DNA of 64,000 bases from Maribacter algarum (ex Lu et al. 2025) (nom. illeg.). GTDB lineage: Bacteria; Bacteroidota; Bacteroidia; Flavobacteriales; Flavobacteriaceae. Shown here in pieces: positions 55,484 through 64,000 of the stretch. Made by a program: the position numbers and the translations under genes. The stretch covers positions 62,001 to 126,000 of the forward strand of contig CANMAW010000007.1 in assembly GCA_947495915.1 (NCBI GenBank), read 5' to 3'. The first letter of the stretch is position 1; the number at the start of each line of letters is the position of its first letter. The notes under the pieces are model-generated. The model had not been told where the DNA came from, did no database searches, and worked only from the letters and a program-made list of their open reading frames with translations.

Positions 55484-56437
55484 TTAGAAGAGCTCTTTCG
55501 CTATCGCATGTATATTATCTGATTTTCCCATTGAATAATAATGTAGTAAAGGCACTCCAGCGGCTTTTAACTCTTTCGACTGCTGAATAGCCCATTCAAC
55601 ACCAACTTGCCGAACTGCCTTGTTATTCTCGCATTTCTCAACTTCTTCAATGAGGTCTTGTGGAATGTCAATTCGAAAAACCTGCGGTAATAATTGCAAG
55701 TGTCGCTTAACAGCCAATGGTTTAATACCCGGAATTATCGGAACATTTATTCCCATTTTTTTAGCTTCTTCAACAAATTCAAAATACTTCTGATTATTAA
55801 AAAACATCTGCGTAACCACATAATCGGCTCCGGCGTCTACTTTTTCTTTTAACCGCTTTAAATCTGTTTTTAACGATGGTGCTTCTAAATGCTTTTCAGG
55901 ATAACCAGCTACCCCAATACAGAAATCAGCACATTCATCTGTTTCAATTACTTCATGTAAATACTTACCGCAATTTAGGTTTTGTATTTGCGATACCAAA
56001 TCAATAGCATAAGGGTGCCCCCCTTTTGTAGGTTCAAAATACTTTTGTTCGCGCATGGCATCACCACGTAAAGCCATAACATTTTGAATTCCTAAATAAT
56101 GACAATCAACCAACAAATATTCTGTTTCTTCTTTCGTAAAACCTCCACATAAAACATGAGGCACTGTATCAACATTATATTTATGTTTAATAGAGGCACA
56201 AATACCTACGGTACCTGGCCGCATTCTGGTTAATTTCTTATCTAAAAGACCTGACCGATCAATATATACGTATTCTTCACGAGAAGTAGTCACATCAATA
56301 AACGGAGGTTTGAACTCCATTAACGGATCTATATTATTGTATAATTCTTGAATATTACGCCCTTTTACTGGTGGAATAATTTCAAATGAAAACAATGTTT
56401 TGCCTTTGGCTTCTTTAATATGATCGGTAACCTTCAT
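55484..56437 (-). CDS. metF: Methylenetetrahydrofolate reductase
   Basis: Reduces 5,10-methylene-THF to 5-methyl-THF, which supplies the methyl for MetH. FAD TIM barrel, 317 residues. Motifs: LFSFEIIPPVKGRNIQEL (catalytic Glu), FIDVTTSREEYVY, VPHVLCGGFTKEETEYLLVD, VMALRGDAM, IGVAGYPEKHLEAPS, DYVVTQMFFNNQKYFEF and PIIPGIKPLA. ATG start 22 bases after metH part B, so one operon under the SAM-I riboswitch. Confidence 0.97.
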   Translation of the reverse strand: MKVTDHIKEAKGKTLFSFEIIPPVKGRNIQELYNNIDPLMEFKPPFIDVTTSREEYVYIDRSGLLDKKLTRMRPGTVGICASIKHKYNVDTVPHVLCGGFTKEETEYLLVDCHYLGIQNVMALRGDAMREQKYFEPTKGGHPYAIDLVSQIQNLNCGKYLHEVIETDECADFCIGVAGYPEKHLEAPSLKTDLKRLKEKVDAGADYVVTQMFFNNQKYFEFVEEAKKMGINVPIIPGIKPLAVKRHLQLLPQVFRIDIPQDLIEEVEKCENNKAVRQVGVEWAIQQSKELKAAGVPLLHYYSMGKSDNIHAIAKELF

Positions 56438-56459
56438 GAATACTATTTTCTAAATTCTT

Positions 56460-59171
56460 TTAATCTTCTGCTATATTTGGAGCCAACCATTTTGTGGCTT
56501 CTTCTATTGATATGCCTTTTCTATCTGCAAAATCAACTACTTGATCTTCTTTTATTTTTCCCAATCCGAAATAACGGGCTTCGGCATTTCCAAAATAATA
56601 CCCACTCACTGAAGCAGCTGGCCACATCGCCAAACTCTCTGTAAGCTTCACCCCTATTTGCTCTTCAACTTGCAAAAGTTTCCAAATGGTTTTCTTTTCT
56701 AAATGATCAGGACAAGCAGGATAACCTGGTGCCGGTCGAATACCCTTGTATGACTCTTTTATCAAATCTTCATTGCTTAGTTCTTCATTAGCAGCATAAC
56801 CCCAATGAACGGTTCTCACCTTCTTGTGCAAATATTCAGCGAAAGCCTCAGCCAAACGATCTGCTAGTGCTTTCACCATAATGGAATTGTAATCGTCTAG
56901 GTCTTTTTCATACGCTGCTGCCAAAGCTGCTGTACCAAAACCTGTAGACACACAAAAACATCCAATATAATCTTGTTTACCAGAGGATTTTGGAGCTATA
57001 AAATCAGCCAAGGCGTAATCTGCAACTCCTGCTCTTCGTTGCAACTGTTGTCGTAAGGTTCTGAATACAAACTTTTCGTCAGCTTCAACTTCTATGTCAT
57101 CAGTATTGATCGTATTCGCCGGAAACAATCCGAAAACTGCTTTGGCCTCTAATTGCTGTTCGCTTACAATTTTTGAGAGCATTTCTTGAGCATCAGCAAA
57201 AAGATCAGTCGCTTGCTCCCCCACCACGTCATCGGAGAGTATATCAGGATATTTTCCATGTAATTCCCAACTTCTAAAAAAAGGTGTCCAATCTATAAAT
57301 GGAATCAGCTTCTCTAATTCCAGCTCTTCAATCACTTGAATTCCAAGTTGATTTGGTTTTGTAATAACAGAGGTTTTCCAGTCAATTTTAAAATTATTGT
57401 CTCTGGCCTTTTCTATGGATTTATATTCCTTTTTTACCGAACGCTTCAAGAATTTATCTCGAAATACATTATAATCATCTTTTATTGCTTGCTTGTAGGC
57501 ATCTGATGTTTCTTGCTGTAATAAATCACCAACCACTGTTACTGCCCTAGAAGCATCATTCACGTGCACTACAGCTTGTTGATATTCCGGATCTATTTTT
57601 ACCGCGGTGTGAGCCTTACTGGTTGTAGCCCCACCAATCAATAAAGGAACAGAAAAGTTTTTACGTTGCATTTCTTTCGCCAAATGTACCATTTCATCAA
57701 GCGAGGGAGTTATAAGTCCACTTAAACCAATTACATCAACATTGTGTTCAATGGCAGACGCAATTATTTTTTCTGGTGGAACCATCACTCCTAAATCGAC
57801 AATTTCATAATTATTACAAGCTAAAACTACACTGACTATATTCTTACCAATATCATGTACATCACCTTTTACGGTAGCCATCAAAATTTTTCCAGCACCT
57901 TTAGCATCACCCTCTTGCGGATTTTGTAATTTCTCTTCTTCAATATATGGCAACAAATAGGCTACTGCTTTTTTCATTACTCGAGCAGACTTGACCACCT
58001 GAGGTAAAAACATTTTTCCGCTTCCGAAAAGATCGCCAACAACATTCATACCCGTCATCAGGTTACCTTCAATAACTTCAATAGGTTTATCTGCCGCTTG
58101 TCTTGCCTCTTCAACATCATCAACGATGTACTGATCAATACCTTTGACTAAAGCTCTGGTAATTCTATTTTGTAGTGGTTCTTCACGCCATGACAAATCA
58201 ACTTTACTTTCTTTTGCCTTACCTACAACAGATTCTGCAAAATCTAACAGCCGTTCAGTAGCATCATCTCGACGGTTGAGCATCACATCTTCTACATGCT
58301 CTAATAAATCTTTCGGAATATCATCATAAACCTCTAACATGGTAGGGTTTACAATACCCATATTCATTCCGGCTTTAATGGCATGATATAGAAAAACGGA
58401 ATGCATAGCTTCTCGTACGGGATTATTTCCTCGAAAAGAAAAAGACACGTTACTTACCCCTCCACTAACACTACAATGCGGTAAATTTTCTCTTACCCAT
58501 TTGGTCGCATTAATAAAATCGAGCGCATTTAGTCGGTGCTCATCCATACCTGTTGCGACAGGGAAAATATTTAAATCGAAAATGATATCCTCCGGAGGAA
58601 AACCAACTTTATGTACCAAAACGTCATACGAACGTTTTGCTATTTCTATTCGTCGTTCATAATTATCTGCTTGACCCACTTCATCAAAAGCCATTACAAT
58701 TACAGCAGCGCCGTATCTTTTGATCAATTTAGCATGACGAACAAATTCTTCCTCCCCTTCTTTGAGGCTAATAGAATTCACCACACATTTACCCTGAACA
58801 ACCTGTAAGCCTGCTTCAATGATATCCCATTTTGAGCTATCAATCATAATAGGAACACGGGCAATATCAGGTTCTGCAATGACCAAATTCAAGAACTTTA
58901 CCATGGCTTCTTTACCATCAATAAGACCATCATCCATATTAATATCAATGATCTGAGCCCCACCTTCAACCTGATGTCGTGCTACGTCTAATGCCTCTTC
59001 AAATTTTTCTTCTTTTATCAGTCTTAGAAACTTCTTCGACCCAGCAACATTGGTGCGCTCACCAACATTGATAAAATTCGTTTCAGGAGTAACCACGAGG
59101 GGTTCTAGTCCGCTAAGTTTTAAAAAGCGTTGTTCGTTTTTCACTGTTCTTTGTTCTAAAGTGTGACTCAT
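56460..59171 (-). CDS. metH: Methionine synthase, C-terminal part (folate, cobalamin and reactivation domains)
   Basis: 903 residues. Pterin-binding domain (residues about 20-280): [42 protein letters not shown] and [14 protein letters not shown]. Cobalamin cap and B12 domain (about 310-600): [46 protein letters not shown] (DxHxxG). Reactivation domain at the C-terminus (about 640-900): [15 protein letters not shown] and [16 protein letters not shown]. Together with the 59394 gene it makes a complete MetH; the homocysteine domain is a separate protein. The start ATGA overlaps the stop of the intervening small ORF. metF follows. Confidence 0.96.
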   Translation of the reverse strand: MSHTLEQRTVKNEQRFLKLSGLEPLVVTPETNFINVGERTNVAGSKKFLRLIKEEKFEEALDVARHQVEGGAQIIDINMDDGLIDGKEAMVKFLNLVIAEPDIARVPIMIDSSKWDIIEAGLQVVQGKCVVNSISLKEGEEEFVRHAKLIKRYGAAVIVMAFDEVGQADNYERRIEIAKRSYDVLVHKVGFPPEDIIFDLNIFPVATGMDEHRLNALDFINATKWVRENLPHCSVSGGVSNVSFSFRGNNPVREAMHSVFLYHAIKAGMNMGIVNPTMLEVYDDIPKDLLEHVEDVMLNRRDDATERLLDFAESVVGKAKESKVDLSWREEPLQNRITRALVKGIDQYIVDDVEEARQAADKPIEVIEGNLMTGMNVVGDLFGSGKMFLPQVVKSARVMKKAVAYLLPYIEEEKLQNPQEGDAKGAGKILMATVKGDVHDIGKNIVSVVLACNNYEIVDLGVMVPPEKIIASAIEHNVDVIGLSGLITPSLDEMVHLAKEMQRKNFSVPLLIGGATTSKAHTAVKIDPEYQQAVVHVNDASRAVTVVGDLLQQETSDAYKQAIKDDYNVFRDKFLKRSVKKEYKSIEKARDNNFKIDWKTSVITKPNQLGIQVIEELELEKLIPFIDWTPFFRSWELHGKYPDILSDDVVGEQATDLFADAQEMLSKIVSEQQLEAKAVFGLFPANTINTDDIEVEADEKFVFRTLRQQLQRRAGVADYALADFIAPKSSGKQDYIGCFCVSTGFGTAALAAAYEKDLDDYNSIMVKALADRLAEAFAEYLHKKVRTVHWGYAANEELSNEDLIKESYKGIRPAPGYPACPDHLEKKTIWKLLQVEEQIGVKLTESLAMWPAASVSGYYFGNAEARYFGLGKIKEDQVVDFADRKGISIEEATKWLAPNIAED

Positions 59172-59383
59172 AGCTTTTTATAATTTATGAATCCGTTTAA
59201 TCGTTTTTGAAAGCCTTCTTTTTCTCTCGATATAACTTCTATATCTGCCATATACGCCCAATTTTCAACAAATATGAATTCTTTTACCAATTCATATCGT
59301 AAACCAATTATCATTTTAAACAAGCCTCTTATTGGTGTCAAAAAATCACATTTATTATAAGCCATAACTTTTAAGCTAGTCAT
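59168..59383 (-). CDS. Small ORF between the two metH parts
   Basis: 71 residues, ATG start, 10 bases after metH part A; its TGA stop overlaps the ATG of metH part B, which is good evidence that it is translated. The C-terminal half ([21 protein letters not shown]) faintly resembles the AIxREK segment of GIY-YIG nucleases, and the first part lacks their GIY/YIG core, so it may be the decayed end of such a gene. It could equally be a coupling spacer peptide. No function assigned. Confidence 0.45.
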   Translation of the reverse strand: MTSLKVMAYNKCDFLTPIRGLFKMIIGLRYELVKEFIFVENWAYMADIEVISREKEGFQKRLNGFINYKKL

Positions 59384-59393
59384 CGAAAAATTA

Positions 59394-60395
59394 TTACCTA
59401 CCTACAAATAACGATCGCGGTTTGTATTCTTTCACCAACTCCGCTATAGCTGTAATATGTTCTGGGGTCGTTCCACAACAACCTCCAACAATATTCACCA
59501 AACTTTTTTCAACATATTCTTTAATTTGTGCTGCCATTTGTTCGGGTGATTCATCATATTCTCCGAAAGCATTAGGCAAACCAGCATTTGGATGCGCAGA
59601 AACCGCTTGTGATGTTCTACTTGCTAAGACTTCTAAATGCGGTACCAATTGATTTGCCCCTAAAGCACAATTAAACCCGACTGATAAGATTGGAATATGT
59701 GATATTGATATTAAAAAAGCTTCTGCCGTCTGGCCTGATAATGTTCTACCAGAAGCGTCAGTAATGGTACCGCTCACCATAATAGGCACTGCAATGTTGC
59801 GTTCTTCTTTCACCTCTTCTATAGCAAATAAAGCCGCTTTCGCATTCAAAGTATCAAAAATTGTTTCTACCAATAAAATATCGGAACCGCCATCAAGTAG
59901 CGCTTCAACTTGTTGTTTATATGCAATACGCAATTCATCAAAAGAAACCGCACGAAAGCCCGGATCATTCACGTCAGGAGACATACTAGCTGTTTTATTG
60001 GTTGGACCAATACTACCGGCAACAAATCTCGGTTTGTTAGGCTCTTTAGCCGTAAATTCATCAGCTACCATTTTTGCTATTCTGGCAGATTCATAGTTCA
60101 ATTCGTACACCAAGTCTTCCATGTAATAATCAGCCATGGCAATGGTAGTACTCGAAAAGGTATTTGTTTCTACAATATCAGCCCCTGCAGCAAAATATTT
60201 ACGATGCACTTCTGCGATTGCCTCAGGTTGCGTTAATGTGAGTAAGTCGTTATTTCCTTGAAGCGGATGTTCCCAGTTGGCGAATCGTTCACCACGAAAA
60301 TCTTCTTCTTGAAACTTATACCGTTGTAGCATGGTGCCCATAGCTCCGTCTAGAACTAGTATTCTTTCCTGTAATATATCTTCAATTTTTGCCAT
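59394..60395 (-). CDS. metH: Methionine synthase, N-terminal part (homocysteine methyltransferase domain)
   Basis: 333 residues. Homocysteine S-methyltransferase domain: [79 protein letters not shown] and the zinc ligands [11 protein letters not shown]. In MetH this is the first of four modules; here it is an independent protein ending after the domain. ATG immediately follows the U-tract of a SAM-riboswitch terminator. First gene of the metH-A / small ORF / metH-B / metF operon. Confidence 0.96.
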   Translation of the reverse strand: MAKIEDILQERILVLDGAMGTMLQRYKFQEEDFRGERFANWEHPLQGNNDLLTLTQPEAIAEVHRKYFAAGADIVETNTFSSTTIAMADYYMEDLVYELNYESARIAKMVADEFTAKEPNKPRFVAGSIGPTNKTASMSPDVNDPGFRAVSFDELRIAYKQQVEALLDGGSDILLVETIFDTLNAKAALFAIEEVKEERNIAVPIMVSGTITDASGRTLSGQTAEAFLISISHIPILSVGFNCALGANQLVPHLEVLASRTSQAVSAHPNAGLPNAFGEYDESPEQMAAQIKEYVEKSLVNIVGGCCGTTPEHITAIAELVKEYKPRSLFVGR

Positions 60396-60421
60396 AAAAA
60401 AATGCCCAACTGTGCGTTGGC
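60396..60421 (-). terminator. Riboswitch-controlled terminator before metH
   Basis: Minus strand GCCAAC (60421-60416) pairs with GTTGGGC (60410-60404, one bulged G), followed by T7 (60402-60396); the metH ATG starts at 60395. This is the expression platform expected for SAM-dependent termination. Confidence 0.75.
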
Positions 60422-60471
60422 TATATGAATTATCAAGTAAGGAAAAGTGTAGACGTGAAGTCTTTGCTTTT

Positions 60472-60632
60472 GGTTATCTGTCTTAATTTACTGTAGAGAA
60501 ACCTCAACAGTACCTGAGAATCAGGATTAAGATAGAATGTAGCACCTTCTTAAAGCCCGACGAGTATCAGGTTCATTTAAGGGTTGCTAAGGCTTCATTG
60601 GGTCTAATCCCTCCACCTTTCTTGATAACTAT
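60472..60632 (-). promoter_or_regulatory. SAM-I (S-box) riboswitch of the metH-metF operon
   Basis: Minus-strand aptamer core: GTTATCAAGAAAGGTGGAG and GGGATTAGACCCAATGAAG, then CCTTAGCAACC and GGTGCTACATTC are the SAM-I consensus in correct order. P1 is closed by GTTATC (60629-60624) with GATAAC (60478-60473). A long arm between (TCTATCTTAAT ... ATTAAGACAGA) fits P4. The 50 bases between aptamer and terminator include sequences that may form the antiterminator. High SAM should stop transcription before metH. Confidence 0.92.
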
Positions 60633-60656
60633 TTCAATGTATTAATGAACTGAGCA

Positions 60657-60664
60657 CAAAGTAA
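60657..60664 (-). promoter_or_regulatory. Possible -7 box (TTACTTTG) for the metH operon
   Basis: Seven of eight matches to TAnnTTTG on the minus strand, about 25 bases before the start of the SAM aptamer. Confidence 0.4.
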
Positions 60665-60717
60665 AGGCACAGTACTAACAAATGCAAGTAAACCAATTGT
60701 TTTTATGTTCCTAAATT

Positions 60718-60752
60718 AAAAAAGCCTCTGACAAATGCTAATGTTAGAGGCT
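60718..60752 (-). terminator. Intrinsic terminator after the ferredoxin-NADP reductase gene
   Basis: Minus strand GCCTCT ... AGAGGC stem extended by weaker inner pairs, followed by T6. It separates the FNR transcript from the metH promoter. Confidence 0.8.
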
Positions 60753-60778
60753 CTAGCTAATTAAAATTCAAAAAATCA

Positions 60779-61840
60779 TTAGGCAATACTTTGCACTACT
60801 TCTTTTTTGGCTTCTTTTTTAGTACCGTCAAACCCTTCTACACCACCTACGGTAGTATACTTCATTACAAAACGCTTACCAGGGTTTATCAATTGATATG
60901 CATACTGACACATTACCGCTGCTTCATGAAAACCAGAAAGAATTAGTTTTAATTTTCCTTCATAGGTATTCACATCTCCAATTGCAAAAACACCTGGAAT
61001 ATTGGTTTGATAATCTTTGGCATTATTTACCTTGATTGCATTTTTTTGAATTTCTAGTCCCCAATCACCGATCGGACCGAGTTTAGGCGAAAGCCCGAAG
61101 AGAGGAATAAAGTTGTCAACCTCTAAATAGGTTTCACCTTTGCTAGCATCATTATGCTTGATCACTACGGCTTCAACATGCTCATCGCCGTAAATTTTCT
61201 TCACCTCAGCCTCAGTAAACAGTTTGATCTTTCCTGCTTTTGCTAGCTCTGATGCTTTTTCTACAGAATCTAAAGCCCCTCTAAATTCGTTTCTACGGTG
61301 TACCAAAGACACTTCAGATGCAACATCTGCCAAGAAAATAGCCCAATCTAGAGCAGAATCTCCTCCACCAGCAATCACTACTTTTTTATCTCGATAAACT
61401 TCAGGATCTTTAATCATATACGCCACCCCTTTGTCTTCAAAATCTTGGATATTTTCAATGGGTGGTTTTCTAGGCTCAAATGAACCAAGACCACCAGCAA
61501 TAACCACCACCGGTGCTTGATGTTGTGTACCTTTATTGGTCGTAACAATAAATGAACCGTCTTCTTGCTTATCAAGTGTCTGTGCACGCTCACCAAGGGT
61601 AAACCCTGGTTCAAATGGTTTTATTTGATCCATTAGATTATCTACCAAATCACCCGCCAATATTTCTGTAAAAGCAGGAATATCATAAATTGGTTTTTTA
61701 GGATAGATTTCTGAACACTGCCCACCTGGTTGTGCTAGCGCATCAATCAAGTGACATTTTAATTTTAATAATCCCGCTTCAAATACGGTGAATAATCCGG
61801 TTGGCCCTGCACCAATTATTATAATATCTGTTTGTATCAT
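60779..61840 (-). CDS. Ferredoxin--NADP+ reductase, thioredoxin reductase-like type
   Basis: 353 residues. FAD Rossmann DIIIIGAGPTGLFTVFEAGLL, PGGQCSEIYPKKPIYDIPAF, NADPH Rossmann VVIAGGGDSALDWAIFL, HRRNEFRGA and GVFAIGDVNTYEGKLKLILSGFHEAAVM. There is no CxxC, and the extended C-terminus (KRFVMKYTTVGGVEGF) is typical of the FNR2 family found in Bacillus YumC and Chlorobium. It probably supplies reduced ferredoxin to the reductase encoded two genes upstream. ATG start; 45-base gap to cobA. Own terminator. Confidence 0.93.
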   Translation of the reverse strand: MIQTDIIIIGAGPTGLFTVFEAGLLKLKCHLIDALAQPGGQCSEIYPKKPIYDIPAFTEILAGDLVDNLMDQIKPFEPGFTLGERAQTLDKQEDGSFIVTTNKGTQHQAPVVVIAGGLGSFEPRKPPIENIQDFEDKGVAYMIKDPEVYRDKKVVIAGGGDSALDWAIFLADVASEVSLVHRRNEFRGALDSVEKASELAKAGKIKLFTEAEVKKIYGDEHVEAVVIKHNDASKGETYLEVDNFIPLFGLSPKLGPIGDWGLEIQKNAIKVNNAKDYQTNIPGVFAIGDVNTYEGKLKLILSGFHEAAVMCQYAYQLINPGKRFVMKYTTVGGVEGFDGTKKEAKKEVVQSIA

Positions 61841-61885
61841 TCTTACTTTATATTTCTTTCTAATACTATTAGAAATGGCGTTGTT

Positions 61886-62647
61886 TTATACATCTACTTC
61901 GGCTGACATAGCTGTTAATTCAGCTATCGTTTGCCTATTCTTTACTACCTCTCCTATTATTATTATCGCAGGATTTGATAGTTCTTTTTCTTTAACTTCT
62001 TGCTCAATGGTTGCAATCGTTCCCACACCAATTTTCTCATTTTCACGCGTGCCGTTTTGTATGATAGCAATGGAAGAATTCGATTTGCCTTCTGATTTAA
62101 ATAAGGATACTATTTGTGAGAGTTTTGACATTCCCATTAAAATAACCACTGTAGCATTTGACTTGGCAGCCAATTGCACATCATTAGATAGTTTGTGATT
62201 TTTAGTAGTACCTGTGATGACCCAAAAGCTCTCAGAAAAACCTCTTTTAGTCACTGGAATGTTCTGAGCTGCAGGCACTGATAAACAAGATGAAATTCCT
62301 GGTACCATTGCTACTTCTAGTCCTTGTGCTGCTGCATATTCCATTTCTTCTGACCCTCTACCAAAAACAAACGGATCTCCTCCTTTTAAACGAACTACAT
62401 GACCGTGACTTTTGGCACGACTAACAATCAATTCATTGATTTGTTCTTGTTGATAGGCATAGCATCCTCGGCGCTTTCCGACGAAAATTTGTTCTGCCTT
62501 TGAAGCATATTCCAACAATGCTGTATTTACTAGCGCATCATACAAAACTACATCTGCACTCGCCAATACCTTTATGGCTTTCAATGTAATTTGATCTACG
62601 TCGCCCGGGCCTGCACCCACTACCGAAAGTTTTGCTTGCTTATACAT
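61886..62647 (-). CDS. cobA: Uroporphyrinogen-III C-methyltransferase
   Basis: Transfers two methyl groups from SAM to uroporphyrinogen III, making precorrin-2 on the way to siroheme. 253 residues from ATG 62647 (MYKQAKLSVVGAGPGDVDQ); a TTG ten codons upstream is not used. Motifs: VVGAGPGDVDQITLKA, LVNTALLEYA, VRLKGGDPFVFGRGSEEM and AMVPGISSCLSVPA with TKRG behind. Start overlaps the 3' end of the reductase gene by eight bases. Supplies siroheme to that reductase. Confidence 0.96.
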   Translation of the reverse strand: MYKQAKLSVVGAGPGDVDQITLKAIKVLASADVVLYDALVNTALLEYASKAEQIFVGKRRGCYAYQQEQINELIVSRAKSHGHVVRLKGGDPFVFGRGSEEMEYAAAQGLEVAMVPGISSCLSVPAAQNIPVTKRGFSESFWVITGTTKNHKLSNDVQLAAKSNATVVILMGMSKLSQIVSLFKSEGKSNSSIAIIQNGTRENEKIGVGTIATIEQEVKEKELSNPAIIIIGEVVKNRQTIAELTAMSAEVDV

Positions 62648-64000
62648 TTTGTAATTCTGCTTTTCGAAATAATTCAACCTGATCTAAAAATTGCAAAGCA
62701 CTATTCAAATAAGTCTCAGCAAATTCTTTTGTTGGCGCATTCTTATTAATTTCAAGAGTCATTTTATCAAAACCCCCTGGAACATTAATTCTACCAGACT
62801 TCACAAATTTCTCTTCAAAATCTTTAATAATACTGTGATGAGTATTTACCCTCACTTTTTCAGAAGTCAACATTGCTTTAGCAGTATTAACCATTGAAGA
62901 ATAAGAATGGTAAATACTCGCCGACCATTTTTCAGCAATCAAAGCCTCTTTAGCATTGGCTATTTTCTCTTCACTTTCTAAAAGGAGTGTAGCAATAAGA
63001 TCAATTACTACACCAGCACATTCACCGACGCCAATCGCCTTTTCATATTTTTTATCTGTACCCCAGTCAATGAAATCTTGAGGAGTAAGATTGTCAATTT
63101 CTGTTAGTGGTTTTAGAAAATCATAAAAATAATGCTCCCCTTTTTCCGCATAATAGTCAGCATATGTTTGCCCATTTCCATTGGCATCAAAATCATTTAA
63201 AATTAATCGTAATGCCTCAGGACCTCTTCTACTTGGCACTTTTACTACTTTATCAGCAAAACGACCTTCACCATTTCCAATATTACCTCCACCTAATAAC
63301 ACTTGAAGTGCTGGCGCAACCAATTTATCCTTAGTTCGAATACTCATTCCTTGAAAACCAATATTCGCCATGTTGTGTTGCCCACAAGCATTCATACAAC
63401 CACTAATCTTGATTACCACATCAGCATTACTGATATACTGCGGGTATTCTGATTTAATAACTCTTTCTAATTCTTCGGCAATTCCGGTACTACTAGCAAT
63501 TCCTAAATTACAGGTGTCTGTACCGGGGCAAGCAGTAATATCTAAAGCTTTATTATAACCAGCCTCTACAAAACCAAGTTTTTCTAACTCAGTATAGAAA
63601 AATGGAATAAATTCTTCACGAACATAGGGTATCAATATGTTTTGCCGTAATGATAATCGAATCTCACCAGCTGCATAATTCTCTACCAAATCAGCTAACA
63701 AACGAGCTTTGTCAGTATAAAAATCACCTAACAAAACTTTAATGCCGATGGCTACAAAACCCTCTTGTTTTTGTGGAACAATGTTGGTTGATTTCCAAGT
63801 TTCAAAAGCAACTGAATCTTTTATTTCAATTTGTGGCGGAGTGTTTTCAGACACATTAACTTTAGGATAGCTTTCTGCATTAATAGGATAGCTTTCATAA
63901 GGCACCGCTTTTTGCTCTTCCTCTAGAAGTGCCTTAAATCCTTCTAATCCGAAATCTTTTAATAAGAATTTCATACGCGCTTTAGCTCTACTCTTTCTTT
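62640..64000 (-). CDS. Ferredoxin-dependent sulfite/nitrite reductase with C-terminal HEPN-like domain (C-terminal part; 5' end outside window)
   Basis: The frame is open to the window edge (RKSRAKARMKFLLKDFGLEGF...), so the protein is cut at its N-terminus; the Met at 63974 is internal. Siroheme/4Fe-4S site: DITACPGTDTCNLGIASSTGIAEEL and KISGCMNACGQHNMANIGFQG, giving Cys-x5-Cys and Cys-x3-Cys. Whether sulfite or nitrite is the substrate cannot be decided from this part. After the reductase core (to about residue 340 of the visible part) a helical domain follows (YHSYSSMVNTAKAMLTSEKVRV, NTHHSIIKDFEEKF, YLNSALQFLDQVELFRKAELQ) that resembles HEPN. It is followed by cobA and a ferredoxin reductase. 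Confidence 0.9.
   Translation of the reverse strand, partial: RKSRAKARMKFLLKDFGLEGFKALLEEEQKAVPYESYPINAESYPKVNVSENTPPQIEIKDSVAFETWKSTNIVPQKQEGFVAIGIKVLLGDFYTDKARLLADLVENYAAGEIRLSLRQNILIPYVREEFIPFFYTELEKLGFVEAGYNKALDITACPGTDTCNLGIASSTGIAEELERVIKSEYPQYISNADVVIKISGCMNACGQHNMANIGFQGMSIRTKDKLVAPALQVLLGGGNIGNGEGRFADKVVKVPSRRGPEALRLILNDFDANGNGQTYADYYAEKGEHYFYDFLKPLTEIDNLTPQDFIDWGTDKKYEKAIGVGECAGVVIDLIATLLLESEEKIANAKEALIAEKWSASIYHSYSSMVNTAKAMLTSEKVRVNTHHSIIKDFEEKFVKSGRINVPGGFDKMTLEINKNAPTKEFAETYLNSALQFLDQVELFRKAELQNV

Noticed and set aside
59910-60236. 108-residue plus-strand ORF inside metH part A
   Set aside because: Antisense shadow of a well-conserved gene; Cys/His/Phe-rich composition unlike a real protein.
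59168-60395. metH split as a sequencing frameshift
   Set aside because: The homocysteine domain ends normally, and a complete 71-codon ORF with its own ATG/TGA lies between the two parts.
63972-63974. ATG at 63974 as the start of the siroheme reductase
   Set aside because: The frame remains open to the window edge with conserved residues (KARMKFLLKD), so this Met is internal.

Overview
This window is a chromosomal segment of a low-GC (by eye mid-30s % G+C, not counted) member of the Flavobacteriaceae (Bacteroidota). The evidence is: gliding genes gldB and gldC; a 287-residue primary sigma factor of the flavobacterial type; Bacteroidota -7 promoter boxes (TAnnTTTG) before many genes; mostly leaderless or Shine-Dalgarno-poor starts; and a C-terminal chorismate mutase fusion on DAHP synthase. 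No insertion sequence, prophage, integrase or CRISPR array was seen. It reads as core genome with one short AT-rich accessory patch (about 50.0-52.4 kb).

Layout. 0-12.4 kb (mostly + strand): fbaA (5' partial), accD, a DUF4442 protein, rpsO-pnp, rpoD, a candidate small RNA, a VF530 protein, trmL, a frameshifted outer-membrane gene, rpe and ypdA. 12.4-28.7 kb (- strand): tRNA-Arg, yqeY, then a complete division and cell wall (dcw) cluster read in the order mraZ-rsmH-ftsL-pbp-murE-mraY-murD-ftsW-murG-murC-ftsQ-ftsA-ftsZ, with a clear MraZ operator in front of mraZ. 28.9-35.9 kb: an alpha/beta hydrolase, engB, gldC-gldB, nadE, a LuxR-type response regulator and dnaG. 36-45 kb (- strand): an ECF sigma factor / anti-sigma-like / outer-membrane protein operon, a polyprenyl synthetase, rlmN, queA, aroA, a MazG-like protein, dtd and rsgA.

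45.7-50.0 kb (- strand) is an aromatic amino acid operon, pheA - aminotransferase - tyrA - DAHP synthase/chorismate mutase. It is preceded by what looks like a textbook transcription attenuator: a 19-residue leader peptide with 7 Phe and 3 Tyr codons, a possible antiterminator that includes the leader stop codon, and an intrinsic terminator whose U-tract ends a few bases before the pheA start. This is the most interesting item in the window. 50.0-52.4 kb holds a decayed copy of an XRE-type regulator, the intact regulator and unknown genes. 52.3-55.4 kb: a serine hydrolase, a DUF2807 lipoprotein and a PagL-like lipid A deacylase. 55.5-60.6 kb: a methionine operon (split metH, small ORF, metF) under a SAM-I riboswitch. 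60.8-64 kb: ferredoxin-NADP reductase, cobA and a siroheme sulfite/nitrite reductase with a C-terminal HEPN-like domain (cut by the window end), consistent with assimilatory sulfur or nitrogen reduction.

Several reading frames open at TTG or GTG. Where a conserved ATG lies just inside the frame I moved the start to it and say so. All calls come from reading the sequence; no database search or folding program was run.
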